Assembly (NCBI GenBank): GCA_017640265.1
Contig: JAGFVZ010000048.1
Location: forward strand, 1-6,670
Reading direction: 5' to 3'
Origin: Anoxypelagibacter denitrificans
GTDB lineage: Bacteria; Pseudomonadota; Alphaproteobacteria; Pelagibacterales; Pelagibacteraceae
Length of the DNA stretch: 6,670 nucleotides
Positions within the stretch are counted from its first letter, which is position 1. The number at the start of each line of letters is the position of its first letter. Made by a program: the position numbers and the translations under genes. Under the pieces are notes generated by a model that searched no databases, was not told the origin of the DNA, and worked only from the letters and a program-made list of their open reading frames with translations. Shown piece by piece: positions 1 to 6,524 of the stretch.

Positions 1-865
1 CAGAGGAGTTTTCCGCTCTTCTGGTTCGCTTTTGTAAATCTTTTGTCATATCATTTAAGGATCTTGACAAAAGACCTAGCTCATCACTTCTATATAAGAA
101 CTTTTCAATTTTTCCAAAAGATTCGTCCTTGGCTTGAATTGATTCTGTATATCGAACTAAGCCCGCAATAGGTTTAAGAATATATCTATTAAGAAATATA
201 GAAAATATAAAGACTGCAATTCCTATTGCAAAGACTGTTCTAAGAATAAAATTTCTTCTTTCTTCTACTGCAGTTAAAATTTCATTAGCTTGTTCAGTAA
301 CCATAATATAACCAAGAACTTGGCCATTGACAGTAACATCGTCTAATGTTTTTACATAAAAATTATTGTTTTCTTCTATTTGAAGTACTATTGGATCGTC
401 ATTTTTTTTTTTTATTAAATTTTTTATATTTTCATTTTCTTTTTTCTTAACCAATTTCTCATTCTTTAATTCACTGTCTTGAGGTGAAAATTTTTCATTA
501 ATATTTTCTTCAAGAATGGTATCGGATTTTGAAAAAACGTTTTGATCTAAATCCAATACGTTGCTATCTCCAATTAATCTTCCATCTCTATTGTAAAATT
601 GTACTCTTTCTAAATTTTGAAATAAAAATCTAGTTGAAAGCAAAAAATTTTTAAGGCTTTCTTCTTCAAAATTTATTTTAAGCCTTTCAATATGATTAGA
701 GGTATTGCCTATTATGACGGTATGTTTTTCGGTGCGTTGTTTTACTAAATTTGGCTGTATAGCTTGAAGATAAAAAAATGTAAATAGCCCTAAAACTAAA
801 AAAATAAAAAAATTAAAAATTAAAAACTTTCGTAATATCGACGATGAACTTCTCACTAATTTCAT
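1..865 (-). CDS. chvG: ChvG-type sensor histidine kinase, N-terminal part (cut by window edge)
   Basis: This is the inner-membrane sensor of a ChvG/ChvI two-component system, which in alphaproteobacteria responds to acid or envelope signals and phosphorylates ChvI. The frame is open from an ATG at 865 to the window edge and gives 288 residues. I see a cytoplasmic basic start (MKLVR), a first membrane helix at about residues 14-34, a periplasmic sensor domain at about 35-205 (including FYNRDGRLIGDS near 90-101), a second membrane helix at about 207-226, and a HAMP linker at about 227-280 with KPI at 231-233 and DELG at 261-264. The dimerisation/His box and ATPase domains lie outside the window, so catalytic residues cannot be checked. 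The start overlaps the chvI stop by one base (TAATG) and has no Shine-Dalgarno site, which indicates translational coupling. A Lys/Glu/Asn-rich stretch at residues 121-157 looks like a low-complexity insertion. The ChvG assignment rests on domain layout and on the ChvI partner. Confidence 0.85.
   Translation of the reverse strand, partial: MKLVRSSSSILRKFLIFNFFIFLVLGLFTFFYLQAIQPNLVKQRTEKHTVIIGNTSNHIERLKINFEEESLKNFLLSTRFLFQNLERVQFYNRDGRLIGDSNVLDLDQNVFSKSDTILEENINEKFSPQDSELKNEKLVKKKENENIKNLIKKKNDDPIVLQIEENNNFYVKTLDDVTVNGQVLGYIMVTEQANEILTAVEERRNFILRTVFAIGIAVFIFSIFLNRYILKPIAGLVRYTESIQAKDESFGKIEKFLYRSDELGLLSRSLNDMTKDLQKRTRRAENSS
402..413 (-). repeat. 12-base poly-A tract inside chvG
   Basis: The coding strand has twelve consecutive A residues, spanning the end of Ile151, Lys152-154 and the start of Asn155 of the sensor kinase. 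The frame as given reads through. Losing one A gives Met-Thr-Ile-Gln and then TAG; gaining one A gives TGA directly after the lysines. Either slip would remove the second membrane helix and all signalling domains. Whether the tract really varies cannot be told from one sequence. Confidence 0.9.
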
Positions 866-1563
866 TAACTAACATTCCATCTATAGCCGCTTCCATATCG
901 AGTTTCAATTGATGAAAATTTTTCATCGACTTTTTTAAATTTTTTTCTTATTCTTTTTATATGCGAATCTATGGTCCTGTCCTCTATGTCGGTATTTTCC
1001 TTATAAGCTATATCCATAAGATGTGCTCGTTCTTTAATCACGCCTGGTCTTTTTGCAAGTTCCCTGACTATGGAGAATTCTGTAGTGGTTAATTTTTCTG
1101 GTAAAGCTTTTCCTCCCCATTCACATTCAAGTTGATTAGGATCAAGTTTAAGCTTTCCGTGAGTGATTAAACTTTTAATCTCCTCTATAGGATTGCTTAC
1201 TTTTCTCAGCTGAACTCTGATTCTTTCGATTAGTACTTTGATTGAAAAACCTCCAGATTTTTTTATGAAATCGTCAGCGCCTAACTTTAACGAAAGTAAT
1301 TCGTCTACTTCTTCATCTTTTGATGTGAGAAATATAATCGGAATGGACATTTTTTTCTTTATTTTTTTAAGCAATTCTTCTCCGTCCATTTTTGGCATTT
1401 TTATATCAACTACAGCTAAATCAGGAGGGTTTCTTGATAGTCCTACTAAAGCACTTTCACCATCAATGTATGTTTGAACTTTAAAGCCTTCTCGCTCCAG
1501 GGCCATGCTAATACTTGTTAAAATATTTCTATCATCATCAACAAGTGCGATAGTTTTTGACAT
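865..1563 (-). CDS. chvI: ChvI-type response regulator, OmpR/PhoB family
   Basis: This is a cytoplasmic DNA-binding response regulator and the partner of the sensor encoded immediately downstream. The 232-residue length is typical for OmpR-family proteins. The receiver domain (about 1-121) shows the acidic cluster DDD at 9-11, the phospho-acceptor Asp53 (in VVDIKMP), Thr80 in FLTSKDEE, and a lysine at 102, at the usual spacing after Thr80. The C-terminal winged helix-turn-helix (about 135-232) includes LTTTEFSIVRELA at 158-170, DRTIDSHIKRIRKKF at 195-209, and the wing TRYGSGYRW at 221-229. The N-terminal segment IALVDDDRNILTS and the FLTSKDEE segment closely resemble rhizobial ChvI as I recall it. 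Unusually, the family's Lys-Pro is replaced by Lys-Ser-Gly-Gly (102-105). The gene lies 64 bp after polA on the same strand but has its own promoter. The ATG at 1563 is preceded by a weak GGA seven bases upstream. Confidence 0.92.
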   Translation of the reverse strand: MSKTIALVDDDRNILTSISMALEREGFKVQTYIDGESALVGLSRNPPDLAVVDIKMPKMDGEELLKKIKKKMSIPIIFLTSKDEEVDELLSLKLGADDFIKKSGGFSIKVLIERIRVQLRKVSNPIEEIKSLITHGKLKLDPNQLECEWGGKALPEKLTTTEFSIVRELAKRPGVIKERAHLMDIAYKENTDIEDRTIDSHIKRIRKKFKKVDEKFSSIETRYGSGYRWNVS

Positions 1564-1579
1564 AGTTAATTCCAGTTAA

Positions 1580-1607
1580 TTTATAGTAGTTTAAAAAAAA
1601 TTGTCAA
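1580..1607 (-). promoter_or_regulatory. Sigma-70-type promoter for chvI-chvG
   Basis: Read on the minus strand, a perfect -35 box TTGACA (1607-1602) is followed after 16 bp by TATAAA (1585-1580), five of six matches to the -10 consensus. The spacer contains an A/T tract. Transcription would begin near 1573, leaving only about 10 bases before the chvI ATG at 1563, so the leader would be very short. This lets the two-component genes be expressed apart from polA. No terminator hairpin is visible in the gap, so read-through from polA is also possible. Confidence 0.65.
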
Positions 1608-1627
1608 AATTTAGGCATTAATTAATT

Positions 1628-4396
1628 TTAATGTGCCTCTCCCCAATTATTACCTGAATTAATGTTTACATCTAAGGGAGTTGTAAACATATGATATTCC
1701 GAACTTGAAATTGATTCCATAGTTTTTTTAACGATTTTCTCAACAGAAATTTGATCGCTTTTCAAACATTCAAATACTAATTCATCATGTATTTGTAAAA
1801 GCATTTTTGTATCATACATTTTATTTAGTTCGATTAATTCGCTAATTTTAATCATAGCAAGCCTGATAATATCGGCTGCAGAACTTTGGATTGGAGCATT
1901 GATAGCCGCTCTTTCTTGAAAGCTTCTAACATTAAAGTTTTTATCGTTAATTCCTCTTAAATGAATTCTTCTGCCAAAAATATTATTTACATAGCCATGT
2001 TTTCTACAAAATTTGATTGTCGTCTGCATATATTCTTTTATTTCTGGAAATTTTTTAAAATAAGAATTGATAAATTCTAGAGCCTCTTCATTTGATACAG
2101 AAATCTGTTTTGCAAGGCCATATTGCGTGAGGCCATAAATTATTCCAAAATTAATAGTTTTGGCTTTTCTTCTTAAATTTTCATCTACCTCTTTCAAAGA
2201 AACATTAAAAACCTGGCTGGCTGTTAAGCTGTGAATATCATCTTTATTTGTAAATGCTTTTTTTAATTCTTTAACATCAGCCAAATCAGCCAATATTCTC
2301 ATCTCAATCTGATTATAGTCAGCTGCTATTAAAATATTATTTTTTTCGGCAATAAATGCTTTTCTAATTTCTCTTCCGTCTTCTGTTTTGATTGGAATAT
2401 TTTGTAAATTAGGATCGCTGGAGGCTAATCTTCCGGTATTTGTTGCGGCTAACAGAAAGGATGTATGAACTCTATTAGTGTTTGGGTTTATGTGTTCCTG
2501 CAAGGCATCAGAGTATGTATTCTTTAATTTTGATAATTGCCTCCAATCTAAAACTAATCTCGGAAACTTGTGCCCCTTAAAGGATAAATCCTCCAAAACT
2601 GAAGCACTAGTAGCTAGGCTTCCTTTTCTTGTCTTTTTTAACTTTGCGATTTTTAATTCATTGTAAATTATTTCCCCCAGCTGTTTAGGTGAGCCTATAT
2701 TAAATTCTTTATTGGCTATGGAATAAATCTCTTTTTCAATTTTTTTAATTTTATCACCAAATTTTTTAGACAATTTTTTTAGGTAAGCATTATCAACTTT
2801 AATGCCATTCATCTCAATCTGCGAAAGTATTTTTACCAGGGGTTTCTCAAATACTTCATAAACTCTATTAAGCTTCTCTTGATCTAGTCGTTGCTTTAAT
2901 AATTCGTAAAGCCTAAAGGTGACATCCGCATCTTCTGCTGCATATTCTGTGGCTTTTTTTAAATCAACATCAGGAAAAGTTATTTTGTTTTTTCCTGTGC
3001 CAACCAAATCTTTAAAAGAAATTGTTTTGTGATTTAAATGAAGTTCTGACAAGGTATCAAGATTATGACGATTAATACCTGCATCCAAAGTATACGATGC
3101 CAACATCGTATCTTCTATTGGCTGTATATCTATATTATGTTTTTTTAAAACTATGTAATCAAATTTAATATTTTGACCAATTTTTTTAATACTTGGGTCT
3201 TCAAGAATTTTTTTAACCTTTTTAAGAACTAAGTTTATGTTTAAACAATTCTGTTTTTTATGTTTTAAAGGAATATAACAGGCATCATTGGGAGCGTAGC
3301 AAAATGAGATTCCTACCAAATCGGTTTCCACGGGATAAAGAGAGGTTGTTTCTGTATCAACAGATATTAAGGGTTTTTGCTGAAGAATAGAGATCCATTT
3401 ATCGAGTTGACTTTCATCGGTAATGGTTTCATATTTTTTTAAATCAATTTTTTTTTGGTTTGTTTTTTTATTCACATTTTTTATTTTATTATTTGACTCC
3501 CCATATAAACTGATCGCTTGACTTAAAAGTCTGTTAAATTCCATCTCTCTTAAAAAATTATATAGTTTATCTTTTTCAACTTTTTTTATTGAAAAATTTT
3601 CAATTTTATCTTTAACTGAAACATCATCTTTCAAAGTAACGAGTTCCCTGCTAATCAAAGCAGATTTTTTATTGTTAATTAGTGTTTCTTTTCTTTTTTT
3701 TTGCGGTATCTCTTCCGCTCTCTTAAGTAAGTTATCTAATGTTTTATATTTTTTTATTAGTTCAGCTGCCGTTTTAATGCCTATACCCGGTACTCCCGGT
3801 ATGTTGTCTGATGAATCTCCTGCCAATGACTGTACGTCAACTACTTGTTCTGGTTTAACACCAAATTTTTCCATTACTTCTTTTTCACCAATAACCTTGC
3901 TTTTCATTGGATCAAATAGTCTTATATTTTTAGAAACCAGTTGCATTAAATCTTTATCCGATGAAATTATTGTAACCTTAGCTCCTAAACTTATAATTTG
4001 TTTGGCATAGGTTGCTATTAAATCATCAGCCTCATAATTTAGTTGCTCAATAGAAGGTAGGTTAAAAGCCTGAACAGCTTTTCTTATATACTCAAACTGA
4101 GGAACTAAATCGTCAGGTGTTTCTGACCGATTAGCTTTATAATCCTTGTAAATTTCATTTCTAAAATTTTTTCTTGCAGAATCAAATATAACTGCAAAGT
4201 GAGTAGGTTTATTTTCCGATTCATCAGATCTGGACTCTTCTAGTAATTTAAAAAGCATGTTACTAAAACCACTGACTGCCCCAGTGGGCAAACCATCGCT
4301 CTTCCTTGATAGAGGTGGTAATGCGTAATAAGCCCTAAAAATATATCCAGATCCATCTACTAAATAAAAGTGATCTGTTTTTTTTATCGCGCTCAT
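1628..4396 (-). CDS. polA: DNA polymerase I, with 5'-3' and 3'-5' exonuclease domains
   Basis: PolA fills gaps and removes RNA primers during lagging-strand synthesis and excision repair. The 922-residue protein is full length (E. coli has 928). The 5' nuclease domain (about 1-295) shows VDGSGYIFRAYYALPPL, YEADDLIATY (121-130), ISSDKDLMQLV and the helix-hairpin-helix GVPGIGIKTAAELI (201-214). The proofreading domain (about 320-500) retains all four expected acidic residues: Asp347 and Glu349 in DTET, Asp413 in KFD, and Asp489 in YAAEDAD. The polymerase domain (about 515-922) has motif A with Asp693 (AADYNQIEMR), motif B with Arg742, Lys746 and Phe750 (RRKAKTINFGIIYG), and motif C with Asp871-Glu872 (QIHDELVFE). 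All three activities therefore look intact. The ATG at 4396 is the only plausible start. An AGGA at 4412-4409 lies 12 bases upstream, farther than usual. It is divergent from the ABC gene across 47 bp. No promoter for polA stands out; TATTAT at 4436-4431 is a weak -10 candidate. Confidence 0.98.
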   Translation of the reverse strand: MSAIKKTDHFYLVDGSGYIFRAYYALPPLSRKSDGLPTGAVSGFSNMLFKLLEESRSDESENKPTHFAVIFDSARKNFRNEIYKDYKANRSETPDDLVPQFEYIRKAVQAFNLPSIEQLNYEADDLIATYAKQIISLGAKVTIISSDKDLMQLVSKNIRLFDPMKSKVIGEKEVMEKFGVKPEQVVDVQSLAGDSSDNIPGVPGIGIKTAAELIKKYKTLDNLLKRAEEIPQKKRKETLINNKKSALISRELVTLKDDVSVKDKIENFSIKKVEKDKLYNFLREMEFNRLLSQAISLYGESNNKIKNVNKKTNQKKIDLKKYETITDESQLDKWISILQQKPLISVDTETTSLYPVETDLVGISFCYAPNDACYIPLKHKKQNCLNINLVLKKVKKILEDPSIKKIGQNIKFDYIVLKKHNIDIQPIEDTMLASYTLDAGINRHNLDTLSELHLNHKTISFKDLVGTGKNKITFPDVDLKKATEYAAEDADVTFRLYELLKQRLDQEKLNRVYEVFEKPLVKILSQIEMNGIKVDNAYLKKLSKKFGDKIKKIEKEIYSIANKEFNIGSPKQLGEIIYNELKIAKLKKTRKGSLATSASVLEDLSFKGHKFPRLVLDWRQLSKLKNTYSDALQEHINPNTNRVHTSFLLAATNTGRLASSDPNLQNIPIKTEDGREIRKAFIAEKNNILIAADYNQIEMRILADLADVKELKKAFTNKDDIHSLTASQVFNVSLKEVDENLRRKAKTINFGIIYGLTQYGLAKQISVSNEEALEFINSYFKKFPEIKEYMQTTIKFCRKHGYVNNIFGRRIHLRGINDKNFNVRSFQERAAINAPIQSSAADIIRLAMIKISELIELNKMYDTKMLLQIHDELVFECLKSDQISVEKIVKKTMESISSSEYHMFTTPLDVNINSGNNWGEAH

Positions 4397-4399
4397 GAA

Positions 4400-4429
4400 T
4401 TAATGATATCCTAATTTTTTTAATGATAT
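4400..4429. repeat. 10-bp direct repeat in the polA/ABC divergent promoter region
   Basis: TTAATGATAT occurs at 4400-4409 and again at 4420-4429, exactly 20 bp apart, so both copies face the same side of the DNA helix. The second copy overlaps the -10 box of the plus-strand gene; the first lies just upstream of the polA start. The spacing is compatible with an operator for a regulator controlling both genes. The sequence is AT-rich and short, so chance is a real alternative. Confidence 0.4.
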
Positions 4430-4432
4430 AAT
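4424..4432 (+). promoter_or_regulatory. Extended -10 promoter for the ABC-bioY unit
   Basis: TGATATAAT carries a perfect TATAAT (4427-4432) preceded by TG at the extended -10 position. A partial -35 match, ATGATA (4403-4408, four of six), lies 18 bp upstream. Transcription would start near 4439-4440, only a few bases before the ATG at 4444, and there is no Shine-Dalgarno sequence before that ATG. The message is therefore probably leaderless or nearly so, unless another promoter lies inside polA. Confidence 0.55.
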
Positions 4433-4443
4433 AATATTAAATT

Positions 4444-5370
4444 ATGAACAAAATTGCATTATCTGCAGGAAATTTAACTAAAATTTATTCAAAAAATAAT
4501 AGCCTGAACGAATCTGTTTTAGCTTTAAACAAATTAAATCTGGAAGTAAAGCGGGGTGAAATTTTTGGTCTTTTGGGCCCTAATGGAGCTGGTAAGACAA
4601 CGTTTATAAATATTTTAGGGGGGACAGTAATAAAAACTTCAGGCAAGGTTGAATTATGGGGTTTTGATTTAGATAACAACCCGAGACAGGTAAGAGCATC
4701 GATAGGTATTGTTCCACAAGAAGTTAATTTTGACCCCTTTTTTAGTCCCAGAAAATTACTTGAACTTCAAGCTGGTTTTTATGGAGTCAAAAAAGAGAAC
4801 AGAATTACAGATTTAATTTTAAAAATGGTTTCGCTAGAAAAACAAGCCAATTCTTATGCAAGAAGCTTATCTGGCGGAATGAAAAGGAGATTGCTTATTG
4901 CAAAAGCTATGGTGCACCAACCTCCAATTTTAATTTTAGACGAACCAACTGCGGGGGTAGACGTAGAATTAAGAAAAAATTTATGGGGAAATGTTAAAGA
5001 ACTAAATAAACTTGGAGTAACTATTATTCTTACAACACACTATCTTTATGAAGCCCAAGAAATGTGTGATCGTATTGGAATAATAAACAAAGGAAATTTA
5101 GTAGCACTAAATACCACTCAAAAACTTTTAGAACAAATTGAAACTAAAAAAATTAAATTTAAAGTTAAAAACTTTAACAATTTTGAAAAGATCAAACTTA
5201 ACAATGTTAAATTTATAAAAGATGATTCAGAAATAATTGCTATTTACAATAAAAATAAATTTAAATTTGATGAAATTATAAATATTGTAAAAAAAAATGT
5301 TGAAATACTTGATATTTCAACTGATGATGCTGACCTAGAAGATGTATTTTTGGAAGTGACAAATAACTAG
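4444..5370 (+). CDS. ABC-2 type transporter ATP-binding protein, YadG-like
   Basis: This is the cytoplasmic ATPase subunit of an exporter-type (ABC-2) ABC transporter; the substrate is unknown. It has 308 residues. The nucleotide-binding domain (about 8-222) shows Walker A GPNGAGKT at 45-52, Q-loop Gln92 (VPQEVNF), signature LSGGM at 142-146, Walker B ILILDE at 162-167, D-loop GVD at 171-173 and H-loop His199 (TTHYLYEAQ). The stretch from LSGGMKRRL through DEPTAGVDVELR to ILTTHY closely matches E. coli YadG. A C-terminal domain of about 80 residues, rich in Lys, Asn and Ile, ends with DLEDVFLEVT, common in this family. A short Asn/Ser-rich insertion lies at 16-24, after the A-loop Tyr15. No permease gene (YadH-like) is adjacent; the next gene is bioY, 33 bp downstream on the same strand. 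The start at 4444 aligns with the usual family start and lies almost at the predicted transcription start. Confidence 0.93.
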   Translation: MNKIALSAGNLTKIYSKNNSLNESVLALNKLNLEVKRGEIFGLLGPNGAGKTTFINILGGTVIKTSGKVELWGFDLDNNPRQVRASIGIVPQEVNFDPFFSPRKLLELQAGFYGVKKENRITDLILKMVSLEKQANSYARSLSGGMKRRLLIAKAMVHQPPILILDEPTAGVDVELRKNLWGNVKELNKLGVTIILTTHYLYEAQEMCDRIGIINKGNLVALNTTQKLLEQIETKKIKFKVKNFNNFEKIKLNNVKFIKDDSEIIAIYNKNKFKFDEIINIVKKNVEILDISTDDADLEDVFLEVTNN

Positions 5371-5391
5371 ATTTTTTCTTTAAATCAAAGT

Positions 5392-5396
5392 AAGGA
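5392..5396 (+). promoter_or_regulatory. Ribosome binding site for bioY
   Basis: AAGGA, within TAAGGA, lies seven bases before the ATG at 5404 and matches the 16S anti-Shine-Dalgarno well. It is the clearest ribosome binding site in the window and fixes the bioY start. It supports bioY being translated independently as the second gene of the ABC-bioY transcript. Confidence 0.75.
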
Positions 5397-5403
5397 TAAG
5401 AAT

Positions 5404-5949
5404 ATGGAGCTAATTAAAAATTTAAAAGAAGTCTCGCTAGTAAAAAATCTATTTTTAGCAGTCCTGGGTACAATTGTTTTGGCAATATCAGCAAAAGTAA
5501 AAATTCCCTTTTATCCAGTACCAATGACTATGCAAACTTTTGTGGTTTTGTTACTTGGTGTATCTTTTGGATGGAGATTAGGTTTGTTTACTATAACACT
5601 CTACTTAATTGAAGGTATAGCTGGGTTGCCGGTTTTCGCTGGAACTCCAGAAAAGGGAATAGGAATAGTTTATTTTATTGGTCCAACTATGGGATATCTT
5701 GTGGGATTTGTGGTAGCAGTTTATTTAACAGGTCTTTTTAAATTTAAAAATAATTTTATAATAAATTTTATTAAATTAGTATTTGCGGTAAGTATGATAT
5801 ATCTTTTTGGTATGTTGTGGTTGGCAAAATTTACTGGGTGGGACAAAGTATTTATGGCTGGCGCACAACCTTTTCTTCTTGCTGAATTTTTTAAAATTCT
5901 ACTTTTAACTATTCTGATTCCTAAAATTTCAAAATTTAGAAAATTATAG
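5404..5949 (+). CDS. bioY: Biotin transporter BioY (ECF S-component)
   Basis: BioY is the membrane substrate-binding subunit for biotin uptake, either with an energy-coupling factor module (EcfA/EcfA'/EcfT or BioM/BioN) or, in many alphaproteobacteria, apparently without one. The 181-residue hydrophobic protein fits the family's length and shows about six membrane segments. Family features are IPFYPVPMTMQTF (34-46), the LYLIEGIAGLPVFAG stretch (66-80), IGPTMGYLVGF (92-102) and the LFGMLWLA helix (134-141) before a conserved GW (145-146). It lies 33 bp after the ABC ATPase with no terminator between, so the two are probably cotranscribed, but that ATPase is of the exporter class rather than an ECF ATPase. 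No EcfT or BioN gene is visible here. The TAG at 5947-5949 is 2 bp from the opposing regA stop. Biotin uptake suggests that the organism scavenges this vitamin, which is an inference. Confidence 0.95.
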   Translation: MELIKNLKEVSLVKNLFLAVLGTIVLAISAKVKIPFYPVPMTMQTFVVLLLGVSFGWRLGLFTITLYLIEGIAGLPVFAGTPEKGIGIVYFIGPTMGYLVGFVVAVYLTGLFKFKNNFIINFIKLVFAVSMIYLFGMLWLAKFTGWDKVFMAGAQPFLLAEFFKILLLTILIPKISKFRKL

Positions 5950-5951
5950 AA

Positions 5952-6524
5952 TTAACGAGGTGATTTTTTAGAGAGAATTCTCTGAAGGGTTCTTCTGTGC
6001 ATTTTTAGACGTCTTGCAGTTTCTGAGACATTCCTATTACAAAGCTCAAATACTCTGTGGATATGTTCCCATTTTACTCTATCTGCTGACATGGGATTTT
6101 CTGGTGGTTTAGCTTTTAAATTTGGAGCGGCCAGAAGAGCTGATTCAACGTCGTCAGCATCAACTGGTTTGGCCATATAATCTAAGGCTCCAGCCTTAAC
6201 TGCAGCGACGGCAGTAGGTAGATTCCCGTATCCAGTGAGCATGACTATCCTGCTATCTTTTTTGGTCTTATTAATCTCCTGAACCACATCCAATCCACTT
6301 CCGTCCTCCAATCTAAGATCGACAAGGGCAAATTTTGGCGGTGAGAATTTTACTAATTTTATAGCATCTACAACACTTTTAGCATCTTTTACCTCGAATC
6401 CCTTCTTCTCCATGGCTCTAGATAGCCTGTTTCGAAAGGAATCATCATCATCTACGATGAGTAGAGTTTTGTCATTAAAGTCAGATATTTTTAAACCTGA
6501 AGATGTTTGTTTAATACTGCTCAT
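5952..6524 (-). CDS. regA: Redox-type response regulator RegA/ActR/PrrA
   Basis: RegA is the cytoplasmic regulator of the RegB-RegA (PrrBA, ActSR) system, which controls respiration, carbon and nitrogen assimilation and other redox-linked genes in alphaproteobacteria. From the ATG at 6524 it has 190 residues, close to the usual 184 or so. The receiver domain (about 18-132) has acidic residues DDDD at 25-28, phospho-acceptor Asp69 (ALVDLRLEDGSG), Thr97 (MLTGYGN) and Lys119-Pro120. The near-invariant linker PENPMSADRVKWEHI (141-155) leads to a Fis-type helix-turn-helix, NVSETARRLKMHRRTLQRIL (165-184). The linker and DNA-binding helix match the family almost residue for residue. An in-frame TTG at 6548 would add eight residues, but I prefer the ATG because a GGA lies four bases before it and the length fits better. 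RegB is not in the window; it may be beyond the right edge or elsewhere. Confidence 0.95.
   Translation of the reverse strand: MSSIKQTSSGLKISDFNDKTLLIVDDDDSFRNRLSRAMEKKGFEVKDAKSVVDAIKLVKFSPPKFALVDLRLEDGSGLDVVQEINKTKKDSRIVMLTGYGNLPTAVAAVKAGALDYMAKPVDADDVESALLAAPNLKAKPPENPMSADRVKWEHIHRVFELCNRNVSETARRLKMHRRTLQRILSKKSPR

Noticed and set aside
1238..1477. Plus-strand open frame of 79 codons across chvI.
   Set aside because: It is antisense to a well-conserved receiver domain and its translation has no recognisable features.
1617..1626. ATTAATTAAT inverted repeat just after polA, considered as a terminator.
   Set aside because: It is a pure A/T palindrome with no GC-containing stem and no following T run, so a stable hairpin is not expected.
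3672..4010. Plus-strand open frame of 112 codons across the 5' nuclease part of polA.
   Set aside because: It is a mirror of conserved polA codons in an AT-rich gene, with no promoter or ribosome binding site evidence.
5972..5983. Perfect 12-bp palindrome AGAGAATTCTCT near the end of regA, considered as a bidirectional terminator for bioY and regA.
   Set aside because: It lies inside the regA coding sequence, the stem is only four pairs around AATT, and the downstream side on each strand lacks a T run.
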